Source: PALSA-129 sp050014595 (GTDB lineage: Bacteria > Acidobacteriota > Terriglobia > Bryobacterales > Bryobacteraceae). From it: 64,000 bases of DNA. The notes under the pieces were generated by a model. The model saw only the letters and a program-made list of their open reading frames with translations. It was not told the DNA's origin and did no database searches. Position 1 is the first letter of the stretch. The number at the start of each line of letters is the position of its first letter. Below, one piece after another: positions 19,133-27,874 of the stretch. Where the stretch lies: NCBI GenBank assembly GCA_050014595.1, contig JBEKDA010000025.1:62001-126000 (forward strand), given 5' to 3'. The position numbers were made by a program, and so were the translations under genes.

Positions 19133-20263
19133 TTACACGTACACCCGCTTCACCCTCGCGCTGATGCTGCACAGAATGTTGTAGGAGATGGTGCCGGCCA
19201 CGCGCGCGATCTCGGGCGCGTACAGGCTGGCCTCGCCTTCCGCCCCCAGCAGGGTCACATCGTCGCCTTCGCGGAGCGCCGTGGTGTGGCTCAGGTCTAT
19301 GGTGGTGAGGTCCATCGAAATGGTGCCGAGAATCGGTGTGATCTGCCCGCCGGCGATCACCTTGCCGCGGTTCGACAGGCGGTGGAACATGCCGTCCGCG
19401 TAGCCGGCGCCCAGGACGCCGATGCGCATGGCGCGCGGCGCGCGGAAGGTTCCGCCGTACCCGACCGGGGCCCCTTCCGGCACTTCCTTCACGGCCAGCA
19501 GTTTGGCCTTCCAGGTCAAGGCCGGCTTTACCTCCAGCAACTGCGGCGGGGCCTCGCCGCGGGCCGGCGAAACGTAGCCATACAAGGCCTGCCCCACGCG
19601 CACCAGTTGGTGCCAGCCCTGGCGCCGTCCATAGCCCACCGCGATGGTGCTGGAAGTGTGCCGGTATGGCGGCTTGACTCCGGCCTGTTCGAGGCGGGCG
19701 CAGATTCGCTCGAAGTAGTCCAGTTGTTCGCCGGTCTGCTTTTTGGTGTAGTCCGCGGCCGACGCGAAGTGCGTCATGAGGCCTTCCAGTTGGGCGCCGG
19801 GGGCCTGGCCGAGCGCCGCCAGAATCTCTTCCGCCGGGGCCCGCGTCCCCAGCCGTCCCATCCCGGAATCGATCTTGAGGTGGTAGCGGACGGCCCGCTC
19901 GGAGGCTCGCGCCAGCCGCTCCACTTGCGGGAGCTGATCGAGGGAATGCACCGCCGGCGTCAGATCGTACTCCGCCACGGCTTCCCCTTCGTAGGGCAGA
20001 AATCCGCCCATCACCAGGATGCGAATTCCCTCCAGGCCGCCCCGCCGGAGAGCCACGCCTTCCTCCACCGAGCTCACGGCCAGCCAGCGCGCGCCTTCCC
20101 CGGCCAGCACCCGCGCCACTTCCACCGCGCCGTGCCCATAGGCATCGGCCTTGACCACGCCGGCCACTTCCACGCCGGCGCCTACTACGGCCCGCACACT
20201 CCGGAAATTGCGCGCGATCTGCTCCCGCGAGACCAGCACGTAGGAACGGTAGGGACTCGACAC
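19133..20263 (-). CDS. alr: alanine racemase
   Basis: A 376-residue fold-type III PLP enzyme that makes D-alanine for peptidoglycan. The PLP lysine is in GVVKADAYGHGAV near residue 42, and the second catalytic residue, the C-terminal-domain Tyr, lies in GAGYADGMFHRLSNRG. HFASAADYTKKQTGEQ and GTISMDLTTIDLSH are also typical. I take GTG 20263 as the start: it is preceded by AAGGGA and lies eight bases past the accC stop, and the family domain begins immediately (SSPYRSYVLVSREQIARNFR). The longer open frame into accC is an artefact. Close linkage to accC implies one transcript for fatty-acid and cell-wall precursor supply. Confidence 0.95.
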   Translation of the reverse strand: MSSPYRSYVLVSREQIARNFRSVRAVVGAGVEVAGVVKADAYGHGAVEVARVLAGEGARWLAVSSVEEGVALRRGGLEGIRILVMGGFLPYEGEAVAEYDLTPAVHSLDQLPQVERLARASERAVRYHLKIDSGMGRLGTRAPAEEILAALGQAPGAQLEGLMTHFASAADYTKKQTGEQLDYFERICARLEQAGVKPPYRHTSSTIAVGYGRRQGWHQLVRVGQALYGYVSPARGEAPPQLLEVKPALTWKAKLLAVKEVPEGAPVGYGGTFRAPRAMRIGVLGAGYADGMFHRLSNRGKVIAGGQITPILGTISMDLTTIDLSHTTALREGDDVTLLGAEGEASLYAPEIARVAGTISYNILCSISARVKRVYV

Positions 20264-20270
20264 GGCTTGG

Positions 20271-21632
20271 CTATCCCTTGCCCGGCATGAATCGCTTGAT
20301 GAAATTGGTATCGAAGCGTCCGGCCCGGAAATCTTCATCCGCCAGAATCTTCTGTTGCAGCGGAATGGAAGTGTGAATCCCTTCCACGATGAACATCCCC
20401 AGGGCGCGCCGCATGCGGTCGATGGCCTCGGCGCGGTCCGATCCATGCACGATCAGCTTGGCCACCAGCGAATCGTAAAACGGCGGGATGACGCAGTCCG
20501 TATACGCCCAGGTGTCCACCCGCACGCCGATGCCGCCGGGCAGATGGAAGCCGGTGATGCGCCCCGGCGAGGGCACAAAGGTCTCGGGATGCTCGGCGTT
20601 GATGCGGCATTCGATGGAATGGCCGCGCAGCTCGACCGGTCCGGGAAGAATGTCGGCGAGCCGCTCGCCTTGCGCGATGCGGATCTGGCTCTTCACAATA
20701 TCGATGCCCGTCACGCACTCGGTCACGGGGTGCTCCACCTGCACGCGCGCGTTCACTTCGATGAAGTAGAGCTTGCCGGCTTCGTCCATCAGGAACTCCA
20801 CCGTGCCGGCATTGGTATAGCCCGCGGCCGCGGTGGCCCGGCGCAGGACCGCCGAAATCTCCGCCCGCAAGGCGTCCGTCATGGCCGGCGAGGGCGATTC
20901 CTCGAGCAGCTTCTGGTGGCGCCGCTGGATGCTGCACTCGCGCTCTCCCAGAATCTCCACGTTGCCGTGTTGGTCCGCCAGAATCTGGAACTCGATGTGG
21001 CGCGGCGCCCCGATGTACTTCTCGAGATAGACGTCCGGGGAGGCGAAGGCCGCCGCCGCCTCGGTCCGCGCCTGCGCGTACAGGCCGGGTAAATCCTCGG
21101 CCTGCGCGACCACCCGCATGCCCCGCCCGCCGCCGCCGGCCGAGGCCTTCAGAATCACCGGGTAGCCGATGGTTTCCGCCAGCTCCAGGGCTTCTTCGGC
21201 GGTCGAGAGAACGCCCGGCGAGCCCGGCAGCACCGGCACGCCCATCTCCCGCATGAAGGCGCGCGCCCGCTCCTTCACCCCCATCAGCCGGATCACCTCC
21301 GGCTTGGGCCCGATGAAGTGGATGCGGGACGCCTGGCACACTTCCGCGAAGCCCGCGTTCTCGCTCAGGAATCCGTAGCCCGGGTGGATGGCGTCCACGT
21401 TGGTGATTTCCGCCGCGCTGATGATGGACGCGATGTCCAGGTAGCTGCGCGCGCTCTTGGCCGGGCCGATGCAGATGGCCTGGTCGGCAAACCGCACGTG
21501 CGAGCTGTAGCGGTCGGCTTCCGAATAGACGGCCACAGTTTCGATCCCCAATTCCCGGCAGGCGCAGATGATTCGAACCGCGATTTCGCCGCGGTTGGCG
21601 ATGAGGATCTTCTTAAACCGTGCGGACGGCAA
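20271..21632 (-). CDS. accC: biotin carboxylase subunit of acetyl-CoA carboxylase
   Basis: A 453-residue biotin carboxylase, which carboxylates BCCP-bound biotin using ATP and bicarbonate in the first step of fatty-acid synthesis. KILIANRGEIAVRIICACRE begins the preATP-grasp domain. The glycine-rich ATP lid is SAGGGGRGMRVV, and the catalytic EVNARVQVEHPVTE and GHSIECRINAEHP motifs are intact. The ATG at 21632 lies inside the end of accB (20-base overlap), a normal arrangement for coupled translation of the two subunits. Confidence 0.97.
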   Translation of the reverse strand: MPSARFKKILIANRGEIAVRIICACRELGIETVAVYSEADRYSSHVRFADQAICIGPAKSARSYLDIASIISAAEITNVDAIHPGYGFLSENAGFAEVCQASRIHFIGPKPEVIRLMGVKERARAFMREMGVPVLPGSPGVLSTAEEALELAETIGYPVILKASAGGGGRGMRVVAQAEDLPGLYAQARTEAAAAFASPDVYLEKYIGAPRHIEFQILADQHGNVEILGERECSIQRRHQKLLEESPSPAMTDALRAEISAVLRRATAAAGYTNAGTVEFLMDEAGKLYFIEVNARVQVEHPVTECVTGIDIVKSQIRIAQGERLADILPGPVELRGHSIECRINAEHPETFVPSPGRITGFHLPGGIGVRVDTWAYTDCVIPPFYDSLVAKLIVHGSDRAEAIDRMRRALGMFIVEGIHTSIPLQQKILADEDFRAGRFDTNFIKRFMPGKG

Positions 21633-22080
21633 ACAGCGCCTCCCCGTACTCCACCGGCTGCCCGTTCATTACCAGCCTGCTCTCGATGATGCCGGAGGTC
21701 TCGGCCTCGATTTCATTCATGAGCTTCATCGATTCGATGATGCAGAGGACCTTGCCCGGCTGGACGCGCTCACCCACTCTGACGAACGCCGCGGCGCCGG
21801 GTGACGGCGACTCGTAGAACGTTCCCACAATGGGAGATTTCACCAGCACCAGGTTGGGGTCCGCGGGCTTCTCCCGGGGGGCTTCGTGCGGGGTTGGGGT
21901 TGAGGTTGGCGCGGGCGCGGGCGCGGGTGCGGACGCCGTTGGCGGCAGAACAATTTCCGGAGTTCCCGCGAAGGCGGCCCGCCGGATGCGCACGCGGTTT
22001 TCGCCGCGCTGCACTTCCAGTTCGGCGATCCCGGTTTCCGCCGCCAGGTTGATGAGCTCTCTGATTTCGTCAACAGTCAC
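21613..22080 (-). CDS. accB: biotin carboxyl carrier protein of acetyl-CoA carboxylase
   Basis: A 155-residue BCCP. The N-terminal helix (DEIRELINLAAETGIAELEV) is followed by an Ala/Pro/Thr-rich flexible linker (about 45-75) and the biotinyl domain with the target lysine in ESMKLMNEIEA (ESMKL in place of the common EAMKM). PIVGTFYESPSPG opens the domain. The start is GTG 22080; no strong ribosome-binding site is visible. It is first of accB-accC-alr. Confidence 0.95.
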   Translation of the reverse strand: MTVDEIRELINLAAETGIAELEVQRGENRVRIRRAAFAGTPEIVLPPTASAPAPAPAPTSTPTPHEAPREKPADPNLVLVKSPIVGTFYESPSPGAAAFVRVGERVQPGKVLCIIESMKLMNEIEAETSGIIESRLVMNGQPVEYGEALFAVRTV

Positions 22081-22131
22081 AATCTATTAGCTTAACAAAG
22101 TCTCCCGCCGCATTCTTCGGCTCCTCCGGGC

Positions 22132-22168
22132 AAAAAAAAAGCGCGAGGTCCGAAGGCCTCGCGCTTTT
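22132..22168 (-). terminator. intrinsic terminator of the PEP-CTERM operon
   Basis: The stem GCGCGAGG/CCTCGCGC (22141-22148 with 22157-22164) has an eight-base loop. On the minus strand it is followed by nine Ts (22140-22132), making a strong factor-independent stop for the operon ending at 22206. Four Ts on the plus side give weak activity in the other direction. Confidence 0.9.
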
Positions 22169-22205
22169 AATACCACATTCCGACTTGCCCAGCCAGGTTA
22201 GGCCT

Positions 22206-23447
22206 TTAGTGCGTGCCTCCGGGAGGGCAGGCCTTCGCGAAGCCTGTAAATGTGCCATGGTCGGAATACCCGCCGCCGACACCCATGGGGGACGAGCCCA
22301 AGCCGGTGGGAGCCTTGCCGAAATACCAATCGAAGAAAGCCAGCTCTTGCAGCGTGTAGGTGAAACCACTCTGCGTGATTGTAAACGGGTTCGTCGGGGT
22401 TCCCCAGCCAGGACTCAGCGGATCGCCGACCTCGAGGTTACTTTGGCAATTGCCGGCGGTTACCTGCCCTTCGGCTCCCCAGGCCGGGGTCCCATTATTC
22501 GTCGTCGGATCCATAACCGCCTCGGCCACCTCATGCGATATCGTCGAGATATCCCCGAAAGGCTGGCTCACGGAGAAGGGCGAATAGACCTGGAGGAGGG
22601 GACCGGAGCTGTATGCGCTGTGGTAACCCAGAGCGCAGCAGTTCGCGAAGAGATTGTGACCCGGAATTCCGTTCACTACGGAATGCGTAAGCAACATCGG
22701 GAAAATGGCCGGAGAAACCGAGCCAAGGCCCTTGAGGAGAGTTTGGATGGCGTTGTCGTAGTCGGTTATATCCACTACCCCGATTTGCCCGCACCCGGTA
22801 TAGTCCGTGCCACCGACGTAATTCGCCTGCCCGGAATAAGTAAAGCTTAAGGTTTGGGTGGGAAGGGTCGTAACGAGGAAATTCAGGTGATAGTGGGTGC
22901 CCTGTACGAGGCTCCAAAAATTGGCTCGAATATAGGCGTCTATATACTGCGCGGGAACGCCTTGTGTGACATCGACGCCATTCATCATCGGGGCGTGGCC
23001 CGCGCCTCCGGCCCCATCATAGAGGTTGGTCAGGAACATCGGCGAATTCTCGACCAGGGCGACGTCGGTCGGGCTTCCGGAGTAGCACGTATCGGCAACC
23101 GTTGGATCATAGACCACAGCGCCGTGTGTAGTGTCCGTAATGGTAATCTTCAGAGGAATGACATACAGGTTGATGTCGGTGGTGGTCTTCGCTTTGAGAG
23201 CCGGGTTCCGCCCCAGGATGGCGCCGGTGTAAGTTCCGCCGCCCAGACTGGCGTCCGCCGTCACGCTGTAAGTCCACATGGGAAGGCCGGTGCCGGTGCC
23301 GGTGCCGGTGACGATTGCATTCGTCACGGCCTCTTGGGTCAAGCCTTTCACCGGCAGGACCGTGGTGTAACCATTAGGCAAACTTTGGGCGAAGACCGTC
23401 GAGGCAAGCCCCATCAGGCAGCAAAGCGATACAAATTTAAGTTTCAC
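22206..23447 (-). CDS. exported protein with HExxE metalloprotease-like motif
   Basis: A 413-residue secreted protein. Residues 1-20 are a signal peptide (KLKFVSLCCLMGLASTVFAQ). The body is rich in Gly, Thr and Tyr and has several cysteines (DTCYSGS, TGCGQIG, NCCALGY, NCQSNLE). STISHEVAEAVMDP near residue 300 resembles the zinc-site helix of a group of exported proteins with HE(x)xAE..xDP, where the third ligand would be Asp or Glu; that makes it a candidate metalloprotease, but this is unproven. The start is GTG 23447, overlapping the stop of the upstream PEP-CTERM gene (GTGA) with AAGGAGG just before. A strong terminator follows. Confidence 0.75.
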   Translation of the reverse strand: MKLKFVSLCCLMGLASTVFAQSLPNGYTTVLPVKGLTQEAVTNAIVTGTGTGTGLPMWTYSVTADASLGGGTYTGAILGRNPALKAKTTTDINLYVIPLKITITDTTHGAVVYDPTVADTCYSGSPTDVALVENSPMFLTNLYDGAGGAGHAPMMNGVDVTQGVPAQYIDAYIRANFWSLVQGTHYHLNFLVTTLPTQTLSFTYSGQANYVGGTDYTGCGQIGVVDITDYDNAIQTLLKGLGSVSPAIFPMLLTHSVVNGIPGHNLFANCCALGYHSAYSSGPLLQVYSPFSVSQPFGDISTISHEVAEAVMDPTTNNGTPAWGAEGQVTAGNCQSNLEVGDPLSPGWGTPTNPFTITQSGFTYTLQELAFFDWYFGKAPTGLGSSPMGVGGGYSDHGTFTGFAKACPPGGTH

Positions 23448-24160
23448 AGAATCCTCCTTACCTTAAGTGAGTGCCGGCGAAATTTCCAACCAAGAGCAAC
23501 CAGGCCGCTTCCCAGGAGCAGCACGGATGAGGGCTCGGGAGTCCCGGGGCCGGCGCCGCCCCCTCCTGTTTCCAGGAAAAGCGTGTCTACCGCGAAGTCA
23601 TTGACACTGCAGCCCCCGCAAGCAGTTTGACTGATAACCAACTTGGTGATGTTAGCCGCGCTTCCGCTATCCATGCCTCCCAAGAAGACGGGATCGCCAT
23701 TCGCATCGCTGGCAAGCGTAAAAGTCGAGGAACTGGCCCCTTCGAACACTTGCACCTGCGCCGTGAATGTCTGACCGGGTAACGTGTCTCCTTGAATCCA
23801 CAGCCCCGCTTCTATGACCCCCGGGAAACTAAGCGTCAAGGGGCCGTTATTGTTACCAAAGGCATCGCCCGTCCAGATCAGCGTGTCGCCCGAGTTGAAC
23901 GAGCCGGCGGTTGCCGGCCAACTGCCTGGCGTAACCAAGGCCGTGCCGCCGCCGGATCCCGCAAAACTGCCGGAGATGGCCCACGCCGGAGATCCGTTCG
24001 CCGAGAAGCTCGCAGGGATGGCGGTCCCGTCGGCACCCAGTTGCGCCCAATTCACGGAATCGTTGCTCGCAAAAGGGCTGGTGACAACGACGATTCCCGC
24101 GAAAGCGGGGGCGCAAGCCAAAAGACACCCCGCAATCAGAACTCTTGAAGTTAAAGTCAT
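23444..24160 (-). CDS. PEP-CTERM domain exported protein
   Basis: A 238-residue protein with an N-terminal signal peptide (LIAGCLLACAPAFA), a beta-rich Ser/Gly/Thr body and a C-terminal sorting tag: PEP in TPEPSSVLLLGSG, a hydrophobic helix (VLLLGSGLVALGW) and the basic tail KFRRHSLKVRR. Such tags are recognised by an exosortase that cuts near PEP and hands the protein to the outer surface; no exosortase gene is in this window. AGGAGGGGG precedes ATG 24160. The function of the body is unknown. It is cotranscribed with the next exported protein, which suggests a joint surface or extracellular role. Confidence 0.88.
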   Translation of the reverse strand: MTLTSRVLIAGCLLACAPAFAGIVVVTSPFASNDSVNWAQLGADGTAIPASFSANGSPAWAISGSFAGSGGGTALVTPGSWPATAGSFNSGDTLIWTGDAFGNNNGPLTLSFPGVIEAGLWIQGDTLPGQTFTAQVQVFEGASSSTFTLASDANGDPVFLGGMDSGSAANITKLVISQTACGGCSVNDFAVDTLFLETGGGGAGPGTPEPSSVLLLGSGLVALGWKFRRHSLKVRRIL

Positions 24161-24247
24161 CGAATGAACCCCCTCCTATGGTTAGTCAATTCGTTGCCGT
24201 GGCTAGCGACTTCCGGCGGAGTGCACGCCGGGAATCGGCATTGGTAC

Positions 24248-24276
24248 ATTCTCAGTCAGAATTCAGTGCGTGTCAA
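24248..24276 (-). promoter_or_regulatory. sigma-70 promoter of the PEP-CTERM operon
   Basis: Minus strand: TTGACA (24276-24271), 17-base spacer, GAGAAT (24253-24248). The -35 box is perfect and the -10 matches four of six. The start point would fall near 24241, giving a leader of about 80 bases before ATG 24160. Confidence 0.65.
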
Positions 24277-24489
24277 TACCATTTTAATGACAAGTAGTAC
24301 TGTCTCGATGTCTCCGCAAAACGCGACACTGGACCTCTGGGCCCAGTACCTCGGCGTCCCAGTCTCGGGTTTCGCCCATTTTGTAACGATTCATGACGCC
24401 TGCCGCGCACGCGCCCGCGGCCAGACCTCCGCGGCAGCGCCGGCTTAGTAGGCGGTTTCAGAAGCTCGCTCACGTATCCAAAACCGCTT

Positions 24490-24572
24490 GCTGACGCGCG
24501 CGGCTCGCATGCGAGCCGCGACCGTGAGGGAGCGGTCTTCGAGGAATACGAGAGCGTATTTATGAAACCACC
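24490..24572 (-). repeat. dispersed repeat module B, copy 2
   Basis: On the minus strand this reads CGCTCCCTCACGGTCG preceded by a diverged ACACTCTGGTGTTCC-like stretch. It matches 9490-9560 and the copy near 35860-35910. It overlaps the last codons and stop of the GT4 gene, so the glycosyltransferase C-terminus is formed by the repeat. The 24161-24489 stretch before it holds the promoter above and no gene. Confidence 0.65.
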
Positions 24573-25654
24573 TCCAGGGTCTTCTCCGCGGTCGCTTTCC
24601 AGGAAAATTGCGCCGCCCGCCGCGGGCCGGCTTCGCGCAAACGCGCGCGCAGCCCGTCGTCGCCGGTGATCTGGCGCAGCGCTTCCACCATCGCCGCCGG
24701 GTCCCGCGGGTCGAACTGCCACGCCGCGTCGCCCGCAATGCTGCGCATCGGCTCGATGTTCGAGCAGGCCGTCGGCACCCCGGCCGCCAGCGCCTCCACA
24801 ACCGGAATGCCGAAGCCCTCGAACAACGACGGGTAGACGAACGCCCAGGCGCGCGCAAACAGCTCGTGCAGTTCTTCGCGCGGGATCCAGCCGGGGAAAT
24901 CCACGGCATCGCGCAGGCCCAGGGAGTCGCGCAGACGGTGCAGCGGGCCGGTGAAGAAGCCGTGCAGCCCGCACACCACCAGCCGGAAGTCCGGCCGCTC
25001 CCGCCGGAATTCCGCGAAGGCGCGCAACAAGCCGTCCAGGTTCTTGTGCGGATGCAGCGTCGATACCGCCAACAGGAACGGCTGCGGCTGGCGCCGCTTC
25101 CCCAGCTCGAAAAACACCGGGTCCACTCCCAGCCGCGCCACGCGCACTTTGCTTGCGGGCAGCCGGTAGAATTGGACCAGGTCCGACGCGGTGGCCTCGG
25201 AACTCGCCACCACGGCTCGCGAAACGATGGCCGACCAGTACAGAAAGAACTTCCAAAAGGGGAGATCGAACCAGCGGAAGTGTTCGGGATGGCGCAGGTG
25301 CTGCAGATCGTGGAACACGGTCGCCTGCGGGCAGCCCGCCAGCAGCGGCGCCGTGAAGCCGGGGTTGAGCATGGCGTCCAGGCGCAGCCCGGCGGCCCAC
25401 AGCGGCAGCGCAGTCTGCTCCCACAGAATCCGCCCCGGCCGCCACGAAGCGCGCACCGGCTGCCGCACTTCGGTGAAGTTCCGCGCCGCCGGTGTGAGAT
25501 CGCGGCCGGTCTCGCGGTTGGTGAAAACGAAGTAGCGGTTCTCGGCGTCGGTCTCCGCCAGCGCGCCCAGCAATCCCCTGAGGTAGATCTCGGTTCCCCC
25601 CACTTCGCCCGGAATGAGGTACAGGGCGTTCACACCGATGCGCAGGCGCTTCAT
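24560..25654 (-). CDS. GT4 family glycosyltransferase
   Basis: A 364-residue GT-B glycosyltransferase of the GT4 family. The N-terminal Gly loop is LIPGEVGGTEIYLRGLL, and the donor-binding C-terminal domain has VSTLHPHKNLDGLLRAFAEF, FPGWIPREELHELFARAWAF and PSLFEGFGIPVVEALAAGVP, the EX7E region of the family. It probably adds a hexose to a cell-surface glycan on the cytoplasmic side; donor and acceptor cannot be read. ATG 25654 is preceded by GGAAGTAGG, which overlaps the stop of the upstream TPR protein gene. The end of the gene runs into a dispersed repeat. Confidence 0.9.
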   Translation of the reverse strand: MKRLRIGVNALYLIPGEVGGTEIYLRGLLGALAETDAENRYFVFTNRETGRDLTPAARNFTEVRQPVRASWRPGRILWEQTALPLWAAGLRLDAMLNPGFTAPLLAGCPQATVFHDLQHLRHPEHFRWFDLPFWKFFLYWSAIVSRAVVASSEATASDLVQFYRLPASKVRVARLGVDPVFFELGKRRQPQPFLLAVSTLHPHKNLDGLLRAFAEFRRERPDFRLVVCGLHGFFTGPLHRLRDSLGLRDAVDFPGWIPREELHELFARAWAFVYPSLFEGFGIPVVEALAAGVPTACSNIEPMRSIAGDAAWQFDPRDPAAMVEALRQITGDDGLRARLREAGPRRAAQFSWKATAEKTLEVVS

Positions 25655-25655
25655 C

Positions 25656-27380
25656 CTACTTCCGCAACTGTTCGACCGCAATCGCCAGGTACCTGGACGC
25701 TTTTTCGTTCCCCGGTTCGATCTTCAGCGCATGCCGGTATTCCTGGACCGCGTTCAGCAACTGCCCGGTCTTAAAGTAGACTATCCCGCGATACACGTAG
25801 GTATCCACGAAATTCGGATCGAGGCGCTCCGCCGCCGCCAACGCCACCAGCGCGTCGCTCCACCGCCCGGCGCTCCCGTTGACCATCCCGATCTGCGAAA
25901 GCACGTGGGCCGTCGGCTTGATCGCCGCGGCCTTTTGCAGTTTCTCCAGGGCATCGTCGGTGCGGTTCAGGCCTTCGTACGCCAGCCCCCAGTCTACCAG
26001 CAGGTCGGCATCCTCCGGATCGAGCGCCGCGGCCTTCTGATATTCCTGCACCGCCAGGTCGTAGCGCTGCTGCGCGTAATAGGCGTATGCCAGTTGCGAG
26101 TGGGGCCGCCACTTGCCGGGCGATTTCGCCACCGTGTCCTTCCAGAGCAGCTCCGCGTCCGACCAGACTTCGGCCCGCGCGTGGGCTGCGACCGTGGCCG
26201 CCACCACCAGCGCGGCCGCGCCTATCGCCAGGGCCTTGCGCTCGATGCGCAGCCGCGCCAGGGCGTCGACCAGGATCAGCAACAGCCCGAGAATCGCAAA
26301 GTACAAGCGGCGCTCGGCGACGGGATCCTTAATCGGCAAAATCGACGACGTCGGCGCCATCAGCACCAGAAACGCAAAGTACCCGTAGCAGGCCAGCGGA
26401 AATCGCCGCCGCCAGTGCCAGGCGGCCGCGGCCACGGCCACCAGCGCCACCAGGCCGGCGATGGCGCCTTTGTCCAGCACGGTTCGCGAAATGGCGAAGT
26501 CCCAGTCCGCCGAAAGATGGGCCGGAAACAGGAACAGCCCGATGTAAACCCAAAGCGCCCGGCACTGGGTGAAGAAATATTGATACCAGGTGAACTCTTT
26601 CAACCCGAATCCGGCCGTGGTCGCGCTGGTGATGAGCGCGCGGAAAAACCAGACGAAGGCGAGCCCCGCCGCCGCCATCGGAGCGTAGATTCTCCAATTC
26701 GCCCGGATGCCGCGGAACGAAAAATCGTTCCACCAATAATCCGTCAGCAAAAAGAGGGCCGGCAGCGCGATGGTTTGTTCCTTGGCCCCGAGCGCCGCCC
26801 CGAACAGCACAAACACGGCCGCCGCCGTGCCCCAGGTGGCCGCGGCCCGGCGCCGGTACAGAAACACCGCGAACGCCGCGAACGCCAGCATGACGCTCAG
26901 AGATTCCGAGCGCCCCGCCAGATACGCGACCGCCTCGGTTTGCACCGGGTGCAGCAGGAACAGCGCCGCCGCCACTCCCGCCAGCAGATGGCGTTTGGAT
27001 TTCTCCACGGCGGCCCATTGGAGCAGCCGCCGCACAATGAAAAACGCCAGCCCCGAGGCTATCGCGTGGATCGCCACATTCATGAAATGGAACCACCAGG
27101 TGTCGTCCGGAGAAAGCTGCGCGCTCATCCAATAGGTCGCCATCAGCAGCGGACGCTGGCTGTGCAGCCATCCCGACAGTGGTTGCTGGGCCAGCCCCGA
27201 CAGCGTGAACGGCAGAAACGCATCGTCGAAGAGGAACGGCCCGCGCATGGCCGGCGCATAGGCCCACACCACCGCTGCCAGGGCCGCCGCGCAGGCCGCC
27301 CAGATCTGCCACGGCGGGGGCCCGGTTTTCATCGGGGCCGCCGCCGGTACAACCGGTGCTCGCTTCTTGTCCTTCTTCAT
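25656..27380 (-). CDS. TMTC-like membrane protein with C-terminal TPR repeats
   Basis: A 574-residue protein. A lysine-rich cytoplasmic start (MKKDKKRAP) is followed by about ten membrane helices; FLFDDAFLPFTLSG after the first helix is the DD region of GT-C mannosyltransferases and of the eukaryotic TMTC proteins. The last 180 residues are tetratricopeptide repeats (LAYAYYAQQRYDLAVQEYQK, LLVDWGLAYEGLNRTDDALE, YVYRGIVYFKTGQLLNAVQE). Such proteins are thought to be protein or lipid-glycan O-mannosyltransferases; the bacterial ones are uncharacterised. I prefer ATG 27380 over a start 18 codons earlier because AAGG lies just upstream and the earlier codons look non-coding. Confidence 0.82.
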   Translation of the reverse strand: MKKDKKRAPVVPAAAPMKTGPPPWQIWAACAAALAAVVWAYAPAMRGPFLFDDAFLPFTLSGLAQQPLSGWLHSQRPLLMATYWMSAQLSPDDTWWFHFMNVAIHAIASGLAFFIVRRLLQWAAVEKSKRHLLAGVAAALFLLHPVQTEAVAYLAGRSESLSVMLAFAAFAVFLYRRRAAATWGTAAAVFVLFGAALGAKEQTIALPALFLLTDYWWNDFSFRGIRANWRIYAPMAAAGLAFVWFFRALITSATTAGFGLKEFTWYQYFFTQCRALWVYIGLFLFPAHLSADWDFAISRTVLDKGAIAGLVALVAVAAAAWHWRRRFPLACYGYFAFLVLMAPTSSILPIKDPVAERRLYFAILGLLLILVDALARLRIERKALAIGAAALVVAATVAAHARAEVWSDAELLWKDTVAKSPGKWRPHSQLAYAYYAQQRYDLAVQEYQKAAALDPEDADLLVDWGLAYEGLNRTDDALEKLQKAAAIKPTAHVLSQIGMVNGSAGRWSDALVALAAAERLDPNFVDTYVYRGIVYFKTGQLLNAVQEYRHALKIEPGNEKASRYLAIAVEQLRK

Positions 27381-27526
27381 GCCAGCCTTATATCTTCTCG
27401 TATTCCGCCAAGACCGCTCCAGCTTTTGGCCCAACTTCTGTCTTTCTCAGCGTCTCGGCGTCTCGGCGGTGATCAAATGGTTTCCAGTTTGCTTCCGCTC
27501 CGCGGATTTGGCGAGTGGCCCGGCAA

Positions 27527-27874
27527 TCATTCCTGATCCGAACTCCGCACCCGGTATTCCAGCATCGCCACCCTCTGGGTGAGCGCCACGTTGTCGTCCC
27601 GCAGGTGCGAGATGATTACGGAAAAGCGGAAGAACATCACCAGGAACACCGTGCCGGTGATCAGAAAGAGCGTCAGGGGCGAATCCGGCACTCCCGTCCA
27701 TCGCGTGATGGCGTCCAGCGCCGGGCGGCTCAGCGACAGCAGCAGCATGGCCACCGCCGCCAGCAGCCAGCTCATCGAGTACTCCACCCGGATGTGCGCC
27801 CGCCGCACCGAAATCAAGACCATCGCCAGCAGCGCTACGCTCAGCACCGTGGTTACATGCAAGAGGCTGTCCAT
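27527..27874 (-). CDS. DUF2304 small membrane protein
   Basis: A 115-residue protein with three hydrophobic helices and the motif VRRAHIRVEYSMSWLLAAV, typical of DUF2304, followed by a short C-terminal coiled coil (LRDDNVALTQRVAMLEYRV). DUF2304 genes nearly always sit next to a Dpm-like GT2, as here, where the upstream GT2 stop abuts its start. It probably assists the flipping or transfer of a polyprenyl-phosphate sugar. Confidence 0.85.
   Translation of the reverse strand: MDSLLHVTTVLSVALLAMVLISVRRAHIRVEYSMSWLLAAVAMLLLSLSRPALDAITRWTGVPDSPLTLFLITGTVFLVMFFRFSVIISHLRDDNVALTQRVAMLEYRVRSSDQE

Noticed and set aside
19137..22098. Long plus-strand frames opposite alr, accC and accB
   Set aside because: The minus-strand genes are unmistakable housekeeping enzymes; the plus frames lack any family signature.
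27410..27470. CTTTCTCAGCGTCTCGGCGTCTCGGCGGTG-like stretch, also seen in variant form near 33980-34020, as a regulatory site
   Set aside because: It resembles a short intergenic spacer sequence common in many genomes; two loose copies are not enough to assign a role.
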